A stretch of DNA of 64,000 nt. Source: Pseudanabaena sp. FACHB-2040 (GTDB lineage: Bacteria > Cyanobacteriota > Cyanobacteriia > Phormidesmidales > Phormidesmidaceae). Below are positions 36,101 to 45,023 of the stretch, in pieces (the first letter of the stretch is position 1; each line of letters starts with the position of its first letter). The position numbers were made by a program, and so were the translations under genes. Below the pieces are notes generated by a model. It was not told the origin of the DNA. It was given only the letters and a program-made list of their open reading frames with translations, and ran no database searches. The stretch covers positions 31,493-95,492 of the forward strand of contig NZ_JACJQO010000016.1 of the NCBI RefSeq assembly GCF_014696715.1, read 5' to 3'.

Positions 36101-36410
36101 ACTTGAGCTGTGGAGACTGCCTTTGGGTCAGCATGCGGCGCTTTATGTCGGCAATTGCAGTGGGTAAGCGCGAGGTGATGACTGAGGCCGAGGCTAGTGT
36201 GGGGTGAGAAAAAGACTGTTGCTTTGAGGTTTCTGGGGTGGGGGTTGTTCTAGTGACAGGGCTGGCTTTGAATAGTTTGGTCTGGCCCGTATCGTCGGCT
36301 CCGCGTAGGGGTGGCAGAACAAGGGGCTCTTGGGCCATTGTGGTGGCTGCGAAAGAATCCCAGGCTGCGATCGCAACCAGGGTACAGAGCGTCATATTCG
36401 GAGCGCGCAT
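33198..36410 (-). CDS. Large exported M23 peptidase-TPR fusion protein
   Basis: 1070 residues. A short signal peptide is followed by a long Pro/Ala-rich region with repeats (APAVTAPAITAPAVPAPVV near 118; APSEAPSEAPSEALPEAP near 275, encoded by a 12-base unit). Residues about 360-480 are an M23/LytM endopeptidase domain with SPFGWRTHPISGSRRFHAGT-D, FYAHLSEV and GPHLHFEV, the usual zinc ligands. A second Pro-rich linker leads to ten or more TPR units (about 585-1065; for example AIAAYDKAIELDPNATAAWY). It probably cleaves or binds peptidoglycan in the periplasm while the TPR array recruits partners. Confidence 0.85.
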   Translation of the reverse strand: MRAPNMTLCTLVAIAAWDSFAATTMAQEPLVLPPLRGADDTGQTKLFKASPVTRTTPTPETSKQQSFSHPTLASASVITSRLPTAIADIKRRMLTQRQSPQLKSTLPRMAPPLSSRTAPAVTAPAITAPAVPAPVVTAPAVTNTSSAPTEEENLATIHPYLTTAAANLALQLAESGQLERARQMTQLLPPDQRAEILAKIEAWTPPQPLTAAQSEPAIPTATPTSNPEETPAEVATAAAAVPAPRQFRLFSRPNATPDVAPQPAPAPAPEAPSEAPSEAPSEALPEAPVELAASTPVVVPPSQSAVLAPAEVNLEALVPATPARITPEMPPPPETLAYVSKPPIPAPTSMIFPLAAEAPVTSPFGWRTHPISGSRRFHAGTDFGAPQGTPVLAALSGRIKLADWNGGYGLAVQIEHNDGTLDTFYAHLSEVMVQAGDLVERGTVVGHVGTTGYSTGPHLHFEVRRKTDGGWVEVDPMAEIETQPQAEQPAPAEPEAPVAQVPEAKPEAVPAPSAQPTPEYSLSQVPDLKGAMTSAVNATSNQDLPAPSTTLTAAASASAQPESAETPQESSQEQVSTPEVKDLNYWSDLCQSLVSKGQFSEALAACDRTLTLQPDALEIWVHRGQALEGLGLQTEALASYSYVLHRQPRHSQSLTYQCRTFLKMGSLEAALEACDQALSAARSWGQASPADAWHLRGQVLAQQTHHEEALRAYARALRVQDKRSDVLVDRCRSLLALGRYEDGLAACEEATAINQNWGKVTSAQVQHLQGRALAQLGRGEAAIAAFDQARAQDPKNADLWADQGQVLQSLGRYDDALNAFQQAAQIKPDSSRALMGQAAALNHLQRHEPALEAIDRALQGDGVWGSFTPSQIWDQQAQALGGVGRYDEGLAAANRAIELQPDSAAALNNRAVILWHLEQPEEALASTQKAIKLDPSYAPAWFNQGRLLSTTGEHAQALAAYDEVLRLNLDLATASLWINRAGALWSLGRLNDSLADLDKAIRLDPSSTEAQVNRGIVLLRMGRFEDAIAAYDKAIELDPNATAAWYGRGTALMRLNRASEASEAFAKIDF

Positions 36411-36701
36411 GGAACCTCTACCCGTTAAGAAAGCAAGAGTCTTTCGGCGGTCACGATCTTTAGCCGGTGATGCAATAGACGCAGAGACTTTCGTCTACTT
36501 TTTGCCGTCTGTTTCAACCAGCACAGTCTTGCTAAGCCTGGGACTCAGGGGACAAATCATCGGCACAGTGAAATACTTCCGTATACCTCAAGGCCAATCA
36601 GGAATTTATTTCTAAAGGTGGTAGACATGAACAAAATTTTTCTCCCCGAACCCGAAGTTTGGGGCTGCCGAGCGACCTCGGGCTGCTGGTTCTCCAGTTG
36701 C

Positions 36702-36773
36702 AAAAAAGGTGCTGCAGATAGGGCGTAGGAGAGTGGATAGGTGAATGGGCAGCGGTATTTAGAAATTGGTATA
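36702..36773 (+). repeat. Dispersed repeat, copy 1
   Basis: The block beginning AAAAAAGGTGCTGCAGATAG matches 47884-47956 with about 80 percent identity by eye over some 72 bases, including GAGTGGATAGGTG in both. Both copies lie in non-coding DNA in the same orientation. Confidence 0.75.
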
Positions 36774-36797
36774 GGAGCTGATCTTGGTCAGTCGTTT

Positions 36798-36825
36798 GTG
36801 TGTAGCCGCTAGTGTGTAGCCGCTA
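36798..36825. repeat. Perfect tandem duplication, 2 x 14 bp
   Basis: GTGTGTAGCCGCTA occurs at 36798-36811 and 36812-36825. Confidence 0.85.
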
Positions 36826-36878
36826 GTGACTCAGGTAGAAACGGCGGCACTGACCTACCACGGGTTCCTAATTTTCCC

Positions 36879-38105
36879 TTAAACGACCAGTCTCACTGAC
36901 GTTACTCCTTCACGCAGATCATGCTGCCGTTTAACCCAAACTTGCCGGAGACTCCGCCGAAACAGCGGGGCCAGCCGCATGATCAGCGCCCGCGCCAATC
37001 GGTTCTTACGCAGCTTATCTCCCTGACCGGCTTCCCGTTGCTGCAGCTGTTGAGCGCGAATAATCTCCGGTTCACGCTCTGCCTGAATCTGCCCGAGTGC
37101 CTGATCAATTAATTCAGGGCTAGCGCCCGCCATCAGCACAGGCACTAAATAATTTGCGGCCACAATCACATCGCGCAGAGCCAAGTTGATCCCCTGCGCC
37201 CGCACCGGAGACATGGGGTGAGCCGCATCTCCCAACAGCAAAACCCCTGGCTTGTGCCAGGACGGGCAGCGACCTACCACCACCGACAGCCGAATTGGTG
37301 GCTCAATCGTGTCTGCACTGTTGCGAAAATGCTCTGCTAGCCAGTCTGGAGATGAAGCCGCAAACACCTCTGCCCAGTTCGCCTGCTTCCGGTCCGTTTT
37401 ATCCTCAGCAAAAAGGACCCAGGCTAGGTGCAGCTTGCCTGCTTCCGCTCCATGAAAAACGCTGAACCCACTATCACCCTTGAGAATCGTGCAGAACACG
37501 TTGTCTTCAACAAAGCGGGGATGCGCTGCCAACTTGAACCAGAGCACACCAATATCCTGCGGCTGCTTCACGAGTTCTAGTCCTGCCCGCTGCCGAATGA
37601 TTGAATTTCTCCCGTCTGTGCCGATCACCAGATCAGCGGCAATCTCTCGGCCATTAGCTAGCTTGACGCCGATGATGCGATCGCTCCCAAGGGCCGGTCT
37701 TTGACCATCGCAACTCCACACCAAATCTTTGACGGCCACCCCCTGAACAAACTCAAACCCCTCATAGGGCTGGGCCTCAGCAATCAGAGCTTCTAGCAGG
37801 GGCGGTTGCGATACCAGCGTGCAGGGCTGGCTAGACCCCATTGGTTCTTCGACTCGAAATAGCTGAGTATCGCCCACGATAAACTCCCAAGCATCGAGCG
37901 GGCGGTGCGGGATTTGCTCTAGTACCTCAGACAACCCCATCTGCTGCAGCGCATCAAGCCCGCTCGGCATCAGCCCCTCTCCCCGAAATACCCGGTGAAA
38001 GTCTTTGGTCACTTCCACCAGCGTCACGGCTATACCGCGCCTGACCAGCAGCAGGGCCAGCGCTGCACCCGCCGGGCCTGCTCCCACAATGACAACCTGC
38101 GCCAT
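36879..38105 (-). CDS. FAD-dependent monooxygenase (UbiH/PHBH-like)
   Basis: 408 residues. The dinucleotide-binding motif VIVGAGPAGAALALLLVRRG is at the N-terminus. DLVIGTDGRNSIIRQRAG and GVLLLGDAAHPMSPVRAQGI (the GD motif that binds FAD ribityl, then the P and G residues near the flavin) mark the class A flavoprotein monooxygenases. The family hydroxylates aromatic or polyprenyl substrates with NAD(P)H and oxygen; the substrate is unknown. Its ATG overlaps the upstream stop (TAATG), so it is probably translationally coupled to the ydcF-like gene. Confidence 0.88.
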   Translation of the reverse strand: MAQVVIVGAGPAGAALALLLVRRGIAVTLVEVTKDFHRVFRGEGLMPSGLDALQQMGLSEVLEQIPHRPLDAWEFIVGDTQLFRVEEPMGSSQPCTLVSQPPLLEALIAEAQPYEGFEFVQGVAVKDLVWSCDGQRPALGSDRIIGVKLANGREIAADLVIGTDGRNSIIRQRAGLELVKQPQDIGVLWFKLAAHPRFVEDNVFCTILKGDSGFSVFHGAEAGKLHLAWVLFAEDKTDRKQANWAEVFAASSPDWLAEHFRNSADTIEPPIRLSVVVGRCPSWHKPGVLLLGDAAHPMSPVRAQGINLALRDVIVAANYLVPVLMAGASPELIDQALGQIQAEREPEIIRAQQLQQREAGQGDKLRKNRLARALIMRLAPLFRRSLRQVWVKRQHDLREGVTSVRLVV

Positions 38106-38878
38106 TAGTCTTGTCCTACACGAGTCGGGGTATCTCCTAGCTTATCTACACCAGTAACGTCTGTACGAAACCGTTTTGCAGCGTAATTTACAATGCTCGG
38201 CAAGAGTAGACGTGACTGCTCAATTGTTTGACAAGGTTGAACTTTGATTTCTGGCGCTGGGTCAGCAATCAGCCGAAACGGCCTTCGCACCCAATACAGC
38301 CCGTAGAAAAAGACCTCGCGCAGTAAAAACTCTAGCTGACTTTGAAGTCCTGTGTAGCGAGTAGTGGGGGTAGGGGCCGAATATGCATCTATGCCCAACT
38401 CTCTGGCCATAGTGACCGAACGCCGCAGGTGCAGTGGGTCACTGACAATCAACACTCGACCTAACTGCTGTTGGTCGATGATCTGCTTTGCTCCCTGTAA
38501 GTTTTCCCAGGTGATTTTAGAGGTGGTTTCGCAAACCGTGTCTTCAGCCGCAACCCCACGAGCAATGGCATAGCGGCTAGCAACAATCGATTCGGCGAAC
38601 TGGTCATTAGCCCCTACCCCACCTGTAAAAATCACGAGCCTCACAGTGCCGGCTTGGTAGAGGTCAATGGCGTGGTTAATTCGCTCTGCAAAGACTGGCG
38701 AAGGCTGCTCATCCCAAACGGCAGCACCCAAGACGATGGCGGCGTCTGCTGGCGAGGAGTCGCTTTTCAGAGAAAAGGCGTAAATATCCAGGCCGAGCAG
38801 CGTGAGCCATCCTGCCAAACCGCAGCCAGCCAGTATTGCTAGCCTTAGCCGTTGTGATTCTCCAAGTTTCTGCCACAT
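38105..38878 (-). CDS. YdcF/ElyC-family (DUF218) membrane protein
   Basis: 257 residues from ATG 38878 (AGGAG lies upstream; a TTG at 38905 would add 9 residues). One N-terminal membrane helix (about residues 10-32) is followed by a DUF218 domain: AAIVLGAAVWDEQPSP, ERINHAIDLYQAG, LVIFTGGVG, ITWENLQGAKQII and VLIVSDPLHLRRSVTMAREL. Members act in envelope assembly (ElyC, SanA), but the reaction is unknown. It shares one base with the monooxygenase downstream. Confidence 0.85.
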   Translation of the reverse strand: MWQKLGESQRLRLAILAGCGLAGWLTLLGLDIYAFSLKSDSSPADAAIVLGAAVWDEQPSPVFAERINHAIDLYQAGTVRLVIFTGGVGANDQFAESIVASRYAIARGVAAEDTVCETTSKITWENLQGAKQIIDQQQLGRVLIVSDPLHLRRSVTMARELGIDAYSAPTPTTRYTGLQSQLEFLLREVFFYGLYWVRRPFRLIADPAPEIKVQPCQTIEQSRLLLPSIVNYAAKRFRTDVTGVDKLGDTPTRVGQD

Positions 38879-38917
38879 CTGCTGATAGGGCTCCTGCCAG
38901 ATCAATTTGAAGCAAAG

Positions 38918-39784
38918 CTAGCTTAAAAGCCGAGTCGCAAGGCGGATCGCGTCGAAGGGAGCATGCACCTTTGCATCATTGTCGAAATACACATAGACAT
39001 CTCGTTGTCTGCTGATTGCAGCCTGCCCAAGCACAATTCGACGGCTATCTTCCGGTTCGCCCCCTGTACGCCACGCCTGTATCCGCTCGGCCCACCCCTT
39101 AAGCTGTTCATCTGTGTAACCACTCGTGTAAAGCTGCTCAGCTCCATGCAGGCGAATGTAGACAAAGTCAGCCGTGATGTCTTCTGCATACGGCCATGTG
39201 CCTGCCGTATCAGCAAAGACCAGAGCAGCATTGTGTTGGCGCAGCAGTTCGATGAAATCGTTTCCAAAGAAACTTGGATGGCGCACCTCGAATGCATAGC
39301 GGAGCGGTCTGCTATGGAGCGCTGTCGTCCATGCTCGCTCTGGCGCAAGGGTGTTTTCCTCAGCTAGGGCACTCGCTTCATCAGGCGTGCCGGGGAGCTG
39401 CTTAAGGAAGGCTACAAACCGGGCCGGATCATAGCTCCACTGGGGCGGAAATTGCCAGAGAATCGGCCCCAGCTTTTCGCCCAAGAGCAGCAGGCCAGAG
39501 GCAAAAAAGTTGGCCAGCGGAGGACGAATATCGCGCAGCTTCTTCATGTGGGTGATGAAGCGACTGCCCTTAACGGCGAAAACAAAGTCAGACGGCGTCT
39601 CTGCAGCCCACTTGCGGTAACTTGAAGGCCGCTGGAGGGAATAGAAAGAGCCGTTGATCTCAATGGAGTTCATGCGCTGGCTCGCGTATGCCAGCTCACG
39701 CTGATGTGACAAGCCTGTAGGGTAAAAGGCTCCGCGCCAAGCTGCATAGGTCCACCCTGAGATTCCTATGCGAAGTTGGGTCAT
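38918..39784 (-). CDS. DUF72 (YecE-like) protein
   Basis: 288 residues from the ATG at 39784, preferred over the one at 39805 because AGGATT precedes it and the protein then starts TQLRIGISGWTYAAWRGAFY, the usual DUF72 beginning. Other conserved segments are SIEINGSFYSLQ, WQFPPQWSYD, YAFEVRHPSFF and DFVYIRLHG. The family has a TIM-barrel fold and no established function. It lies 40 bases upstream of ydcF on the same strand, so the three minus-strand genes may form an operon. Confidence 0.88.
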   Translation of the reverse strand: MTQLRIGISGWTYAAWRGAFYPTGLSHQRELAYASQRMNSIEINGSFYSLQRPSSYRKWAAETPSDFVFAVKGSRFITHMKKLRDIRPPLANFFASGLLLLGEKLGPILWQFPPQWSYDPARFVAFLKQLPGTPDEASALAEENTLAPERAWTTALHSRPLRYAFEVRHPSFFGNDFIELLRQHNAALVFADTAGTWPYAEDITADFVYIRLHGAEQLYTSGYTDEQLKGWAERIQAWRTGGEPEDSRRIVLGQAAISRQRDVYVYFDNDAKVHAPFDAIRLATRLLS

Positions 39785-39945
39785 GGTAATCCTAGCTGGT
39801 TTCATCTAGTGTAACCGTGGGTTTTGCCAGGACATTTTTAGGAGGGTTTAGGTGGATTGCGATCGCAACTCCACCCCTATCTCTGGCGGCTATCCCCTGG
39901 ATAAACTCAAACTCTCACAGCGTTGTGCCTAGCCCTTAATGCAAC

Positions 39946-39982
39946 AAAAAAATTGAGACAAGGGTATCTGCCCTGTCTCAAT
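39946..39982 (-). terminator. Rho-independent terminator of glnN
   Basis: Read on the minus strand, ATTGAGACAGGG pairs with CCCTTGTCTCAAT (one bulged base) and is followed by seven T residues (plus-strand A run at 39946-39952). It lies about 45 bases after the glnN stop. Confidence 0.85.
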
Positions 39983-40028
39983 CACAATCATCTACAAACT
40001 CAGGCTTTGATCCGGTTACTTAATTCGA

Positions 40029-42203
40029 TTACTTAATGAACAGCATTTCTTGGTAAGTCGGCAGCGGCCAGAAACTATCTGCAACTTCACCTTCCAGTGC
40101 ATCTGCATATTGGCGCACCTCATCCATTAGAGGGCGAAGGGTTTGGGCGCAATACTGCATCTTTTCTTCTGTTGTGGCAAAATCATGCTGGCCTAGAGCC
40201 TCACTCAGCTGGCCGGTTGCCGCCACTAGAGACTTCGTCAGGTCAGCAATTTTGGTGGCGCTCTCCTTCTCAAAGTCGATGCCCAAGCTAGACAAACTGG
40301 CAATGGTGGACGAAAGCTTTGACAGGTACTCTAATGCTGCCGGGTAGATGATAGTTTTGGCCATGCTAACCACAAGCTTGGCTTCCACTTCAATAGACAG
40401 AATGTATTGCTCTGAATACACCTCAAAACGGCTTTCAAGCTCAACCGGAGTCAGTACGCCAGTTTTTTTGAAAAGGTCTTCGATGTACTCTGCTTTGAGA
40501 ATCGGTAGAGCGTCGGCAGTGGTGCGCAGGTTTGCCAAACCCCGATCCTCAACCGCGACTTTGTGCCATTCTTCGGAATAGCCATTGCCGCCAAAGACAA
40601 CAGCACCATGTTCTTCCATCACTTCTTTGAGCACGGTGATGATCGCCGTACTGAGGTCTGCTTCGCTAGACAATTCCCTTTCCAGGCGATTGCCGATCCA
40701 ATCTAGAGAATCTGCCAGCATCGTATTCAGCGCAATCAGCGGGCCTGATACCGATTGGCTTGATCCGACAGCTCGAAACTCAAATCGGTTGCCGGTGAAG
40801 GCAAACGGTGAGGTGCGGTTGCGATCGCCAGCATCTTTGGTGAGATGGGGCAACACGTCCACGCCCAAATCCATCACCCCTTTTTGCCTCGACTCTGTAA
40901 CTGTGCCAGTTTTGATCTGTTCAAAGACTTCCTCTAGCTGCGTCCCTAAGTACACAGACATGATGGCGGGAGGCGCTTCATTGGCCCCTAGCCTATGATC
41001 GTTGCTGGCCGTAGCAATGACTGCCCGCATCAGCGAACCGTACTTGTGCACACCGCGAATCACGGCACCACAAAAGACCAGGAACTGAGCATTCTCATGG
41101 GGAGAATCGCCTGGATCGAGCAAATTTCCTTGAGTGGCGTTCCCCACTGACCAGTTGACGTGCTTGCCAGAACCGTTGATGCCTGCAAACGGTTTTTCAT
41201 GCAGCAGGCAGTTAAACCCATGCTTTTTAGCGGTATGGCGCAGCACTGTCATGAGTAGCTGCTGATGGTCACTGGCTACGTTCGCAGATTCAAAAAAGGG
41301 CGCGATTTCAAACTGGCCGGGGGCTACTTCGTTGTGCCTGGTTTTTGCCGGAATGCCTAGCTTGTAGAGCGTTTCTTCAACATCCTGCATGAAGACTTGA
41401 ACCCGCTCTGGAATCGCGCCAAAGTAATGGTCGTCAAATTCCTGACCTTTAGCCGGAGCTTTACCAAAAAGGGTGCGTCCAGCCAGCAGCAGATCAGGGC
41501 GCTGACTGGCAAAATTAGTGTCTACTAAAAAGTATTCCTGCTCAGCTCCGCAGCTAGAACTGACCCGAGCAACATTAGCATGACCCAGGAGTTTTAGAAC
41601 CTTGTTAGCAGCTTTGTCCATTGCGGTGATGGAGCGTAAAAGCGGCACTTTTTTATCGAGTGCTTCACCCGTCCACGACACGAAAACAGTGGGAATGCAC
41701 AACGTTGAGCCGTTGTCTGTTTCCATGATGTAGGCAGGGCTGGTCACGTCCCACCCGGTATATCCCCGCGCTTCAAAGGTATCGCGAATACCGCCATTGG
41801 GGAACGAAGACCCATCTGGCTCTCCCTGCACCAGCACTTTGCCAGAAAATTCTGAAATAACGCTGCCGTCTCCCTGCACAGCAATGAAGCCGTCGTGCTT
41901 TTCTGCCGTCAGGTTGGTCATTGGGTAAAAGACGTGGGCGTAGTAGAGCGCCCCTTTTGACACAGCCCAGTCTCTCATTGAAGTGGCAACGGTATCTGCA
42001 ATAGAGGGGTCTAGTTTTTCACCTGTGAGAATCGTCTTTTTGATAGATTTGAAGACGGCTTTGGGGAGACTCGCCTGCATTTTGCTGAGGTTGAAGACGT
42101 TCTCGGCCCATATTTTTTCCAGGCGTTCTGGAGGTTTGGGCGGCATCAGTTCCCGATTGATAATCTGACGAACTGCTTGAACGCGAGCTTCATTTCCACT
42201 CAT
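40029..42203 (-). CDS. glnN: Glutamine synthetase type III
   Basis: 724 residues from ATG 42203 (AGGGGA ribosome site; a frame upstream adds 25 unlikely residues). The length and the sequence [19 protein letters not shown] fit GSIII rather than the 470-residue GlnA. Conserved parts include [17 protein letters not shown] (Glu metal ligands), [20 protein letters not shown] and [15 protein letters not shown]. The enzyme makes glutamine from glutamate, ammonia and ATP in the cytoplasm. In several cyanobacteria glnN is induced by NtcA on nitrogen starvation. No exact GTA-N8-TAC box was found by eye upstream. Confidence 0.95.
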   Translation of the reverse strand: MSGNEARVQAVRQIINRELMPPKPPERLEKIWAENVFNLSKMQASLPKAVFKSIKKTILTGEKLDPSIADTVATSMRDWAVSKGALYYAHVFYPMTNLTAEKHDGFIAVQGDGSVISEFSGKVLVQGEPDGSSFPNGGIRDTFEARGYTGWDVTSPAYIMETDNGSTLCIPTVFVSWTGEALDKKVPLLRSITAMDKAANKVLKLLGHANVARVSSSCGAEQEYFLVDTNFASQRPDLLLAGRTLFGKAPAKGQEFDDHYFGAIPERVQVFMQDVEETLYKLGIPAKTRHNEVAPGQFEIAPFFESANVASDHQQLLMTVLRHTAKKHGFNCLLHEKPFAGINGSGKHVNWSVGNATQGNLLDPGDSPHENAQFLVFCGAVIRGVHKYGSLMRAVIATASNDHRLGANEAPPAIMSVYLGTQLEEVFEQIKTGTVTESRQKGVMDLGVDVLPHLTKDAGDRNRTSPFAFTGNRFEFRAVGSSQSVSGPLIALNTMLADSLDWIGNRLERELSSEADLSTAIITVLKEVMEEHGAVVFGGNGYSEEWHKVAVEDRGLANLRTTADALPILKAEYIEDLFKKTGVLTPVELESRFEVYSEQYILSIEVEAKLVVSMAKTIIYPAALEYLSKLSSTIASLSSLGIDFEKESATKIADLTKSLVAATGQLSEALGQHDFATTEEKMQYCAQTLRPLMDEVRQYADALEGEVADSFWPLPTYQEMLFIK

Positions 42204-42708
42204 AAATTTTTCCCCTAAGGAGTTGACCGTCTGATGGTACTTAAAGCAAATCTTTGAAATAGACAGCAGATATACCAAACCCTAGTTATTCAGGGCTAAG
42301 TGTGAGTATCTTACCGAAAACCTGGCAGAGCAATTACAAGTAAGTCGTTGGAGTCTGTAATCCGATCAGACCAATCTCAGAAACTTTCACTTTGGCGAGT
42401 TGCAGTAAAACCGATCTCCACAAGCAGAAAAATCAGCGTTACTAAAATCGAGAAACCTTGGCATCGTATCTAAAGCTCAAAGGCTACAAGGCATGCAGCC
42501 TTAAGCTTTCAAGCACTGCGCTTTGAATCTGCGAATTAGTAACGCCTCAAGAAATATGGAGTAATTCAAGACTTAAGCCTGAATTCATTGCATTTTTCCC
42601 ATGAATGGCAAGCTACTGTTGTACTGAAAACTACAGAATTCCACTGTATCGCACACCTTGAAAGCCAGTGCTAGCGGATCAAATCAGTGGCAGCAGGTCA
42701 GCTTTAAC
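42204..42708. other. Non-coding gap upstream of glnN
   Basis: About 505 bases, AT-richer than its surroundings. It presumably contains the glnN promoter. No gene, known RNA or exact NtcA box was recognised. Confidence 0.4.
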
Positions 42709-43422
42709 TTAGGGATGCTGGCTTTGGTTGGTTGCGATCGCAAACTCCACTGCAGCCTCTGCATGAATTCGGGTGGTTGGGAACAGAGGCACAGCTACGT
42801 CTTCGTCTTCAACCAGCAACTCAATCTCTGTGCAGCCTAGAATAATGCCTTCTGCCCCTGCTTGAACCAACCGAGTCATAACATCAACGTATTGTTCTCG
42901 GGACTTTGAATTGACAATACCGAGGCACAGTTCCTCATAGATAACACGATGGACGATGGCTCGCTCATCATCATTGGGAACTATCACATCTAAACCATGT
43001 TTGTGAATCAGTCGCCCCCTGTAGAAATCTTCCTCCATCGTAAAGCGAGTTCCCAACAAGCCAACTCTTCGCATACCGTTTGCTTGAACGCGTTGAGCGG
43101 TTGCATCAGCAATATGGAGAAAAGGAATTTGAATACTGGCCTGAATTTCTTCCGCCAGTTTATGCATTGTATTGGTGCAAAGAATCACGAAATTTGCCCC
43201 TGATCGTTCAAGACTTTTCGCAGCTTCGATCATGAGCGTTGCCGCTTCTTGCCAGCGGCTCTGATGCTGTAAAGCTTCAACCTCTGCAAAGTCAACTGAA
43301 AACATCACGCTCTTAGCAGAATGCAGCCCACCGAGCTTGGCTTTGGTTGTCTCATTGATGATGCGGTAATACTCAATCGAAGACTCCCAACTCATGCCGC
43401 CAATTAGCCCAATTGTTTTCAC
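42709..43422 (-). CDS. Aspartate/glutamate racemase-family protein
   Basis: 237 residues from GTG. The start KTIGLIGGMSWESSIEYYR and the two catalytic Cys motifs, LCTNTMHK (about residue 81) and LGCTEIELL (about 195), are those of the cofactor-independent aspartate/glutamate racemase family, which inverts the alpha carbon with a Cys pair. Substrate specificity (Asp or Glu) is not decided. The GTG start overlaps the stop of the small upstream frame by four bases. Confidence 0.9.
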   Translation of the reverse strand: MKTIGLIGGMSWESSIEYYRIINETTKAKLGGLHSAKSVMFSVDFAEVEALQHQSRWQEAATLMIEAAKSLERSGANFVILCTNTMHKLAEEIQASIQIPFLHIADATAQRVQANGMRRVGLLGTRFTMEEDFYRGRLIHKHGLDVIVPNDDERAIVHRVIYEELCLGIVNSKSREQYVDVMTRLVQAGAEGIILGCTEIELLVEDEDVAVPLFPTTRIHAEAAVEFAIATNQSQHP

Positions 43423-43631
43423 AGTGACGCCTCAACTGACAGCGAGTGATTGGCCCTTAACAGTTTAGTTGAATATTTCACAGCGGGTTGCGATCGCACT
43501 CTGATACGTGCAATTGCATTCTCCCAATACTCTTGGTGCTCATCATTGTCAGCCTTGGGAAGCACAAAGCAATTCACCCAAGTACTAACGCTGCCAGAGC
43601 CAAGAACAGCGTAAAGGCAAGGTCTAGGCAT
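43419..43631 (-). CDS. Possible small protein coupled to the racemase
   Basis: A 70-residue frame (ATG 43631) whose TGA overlaps the racemase GTG in a GTGA arrangement, as in coupled genes. The product (MPRPCLYAVLGSGSVSTWVN at its start) matches no family known to me and lacks a Shine-Dalgarno sequence. It may be a gene, a remnant, or chance. Confidence 0.35.
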   Translation of the reverse strand: MPRPCLYAVLGSGSVSTWVNCFVLPKADNDEHQEYWENAIARIRVRSQPAVKYSTKLLRANHSLSVEASL

Positions 43632-44181
43632 TTATTTAGACAAAGCTTGGGTCCGAGTTAATTCAGCGTTTCTCTATCATCTGCCGTATTGGCTGAGGTA
43701 CAGGAAGACCTAAAAGCCTCTTGTAGTCAGGTGTGGAGCGTATCTTGCAGCCTAGAAAAGGCTGCAACACAATCTGGCAACAGCAGACAGTCTTTCCTCT
43801 TCCTCCAACAGCTAGACTCAATCTCTAACTGTAGAGCGATACAAATCAAGCGATAGATCGTAAGTATACAAGTGTTAGAGAAGAATATGGCTTGTTGATC
43901 AGCTGCGTTGATCAGCCATATGTAAGCTTTGCGATTCTAGTTCTGCAAATCTCCGTAAAGAGATTCAAGAGCTACGGGCTTAACCACGGGCTTTAGAAGA
44001 GCCACATTTACCGATGGCTAGACACCCCAGGGTAATGATCACACTAGGCTGGTCAGTTTTAGGGGGTTAGTTTGGCTGAGCATGCGGTATTCAAGCAGTT
44101 AGTCCTGCGCTTACTCGAAGTTCTTCTTACGGGTTAATAGCTTTTTCTGTAATTTTTTCTGTAATTTGAGGATCAAAATTT
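43632..44181. other. Non-coding gap with a strong hairpin
   Basis: 550 bases between divergent genes. Apart from the hairpin at 43886-43922, no gene or known RNA is recognised. Confidence 0.45.
43886..43922. repeat. Imperfect palindrome with TGATCA arms
   Basis: ATATGGC (43886-43892), TTGT bulge, TGATCA (43897-43902), 7-base loop, TGATCA (43910-43915), GCCATAT (43916-43922). This gives 13 paired bases. It could be an operator or an RNA hairpin. Confidence 0.6.
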
Positions 44182-44805
44182 ATGCAATCACACCTGGAAT
44201 TAAAAGGTTCAACATTGAAGAAGGTTCTTCCTCTGTCGCTACTTCTGCTTCTTATCCCTATGGCATCGTGCCGAGTAGAGCAAGAAGAAGCAGGTAGTTT
44301 ACCTGATGTAGACGTGGAAGTGGAGCCTGGCAGTCTACCCGAATATGATGTTCAGGGACCCGATGTAAACGTTGGAGTAACGGAACGTACAATCACAGTG
44401 CCCAAGGTTATCGTGGTGCAGGAAGAAGAAACTGTTGAGGTTCCTTATATCGACGTTAATGTACCAGGAGCAGAGCGTCAGGAACGTACGATTACTGTTG
44501 AAGTTGAGGCTCCTTCTAGTGGCTACAACGTCGAAATTCAAGATGTTTACTCGGTAAACAACGAGTTGTGGGTCGTTTCTCAGCTTGCAGAAGTGAATCC
44601 GAATGCGCCACAGGCAACAGCACGAGTAGCCGATCGTATTGTCGTTAATGCCCCCGACATTCCTGTCCGCCACTATATTGTCGGAGAACGTCCTCTAGGC
44701 AGCTTCAACGAGCAGTATACTTTCGTAGGCACCCGCGAACAAATTAACTCTCAACTAGAGGCAGGGCGTCAACTCTACGATCGAGAACAGCCAGCTAATA
44801 GCTAG
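44182..44805 (+). CDS. Lipoprotein of unknown function
   Basis: 207 residues, ATG with GAGGA at 44168-44172. A signal segment (LPLSLLLLLIPMASC, Cys near residue 30) ends in a lipobox-like MASC, so the protein is probably lipid-anchored. The following 80 residues are acidic and Val-rich with short repeats (DVDVEVEPGSLPEYDVQ, VTERTITVPKVIVVQEE, ERTITVEVEAP). The C-terminal part (VYSVNNELWVVSQLAE) looks globular. No family was recognised. The gene is monocistronic with its own terminator. Confidence 0.7.
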   Translation: MQSHLELKGSTLKKVLPLSLLLLLIPMASCRVEQEEAGSLPDVDVEVEPGSLPEYDVQGPDVNVGVTERTITVPKVIVVQEEETVEVPYIDVNVPGAERQERTITVEVEAPSSGYNVEIQDVYSVNNELWVVSQLAEVNPNAPQATARVADRIVVNAPDIPVRHYIVGERPLGSFNEQYTFVGTREQINSQLEAGRQLYDREQPANS

Positions 44806-44873
44806 ACGCCAGTCGGCTATGCCTGCATAAAGTAGGTTGAGATACCTTCCGTAAATGGGTGATGTTCTTGATG

Positions 44874-44907
44874 ACAACCGTCGGCTTGAAGAGAGGCTGA
44901 CGGTTGT
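44874..44907 (+). terminator. Terminator-like hairpin after the lipoprotein gene
   Basis: ACAACCGTC (44874-44882) pairs with GACGGTTGT (44899-44907), and further pairs including G-U extend inward. Only a short T run follows. Confidence 0.6.
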
Positions 44908-45023
44908 TAAATGCTCAGTAGAAAGTCACTAGTTAGCCACATAGCTACAGATCCACAGCAGCCAAGTGTAGTTACTCAGCTATCAAACTTAGAGATCGCA
45001 GCCTAATTCAGCTCGCTAAACTT

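Larger units (their letters stand above)
36411..36878. other. Non-coding gap carrying a dispersed repeat
   Basis: About 470 bases. It holds one copy of the roughly 72-base repeat (36702-36773) and a tandem 14-base duplication (36798-36825). No gene is supported. Confidence 0.5.

Noticed and set aside
42204..42480. NtcA-binding box upstream of glnN
   Set aside because: No exact GTA-N8-TAC was found by eye; a weighted-matrix scan would be needed to settle it.
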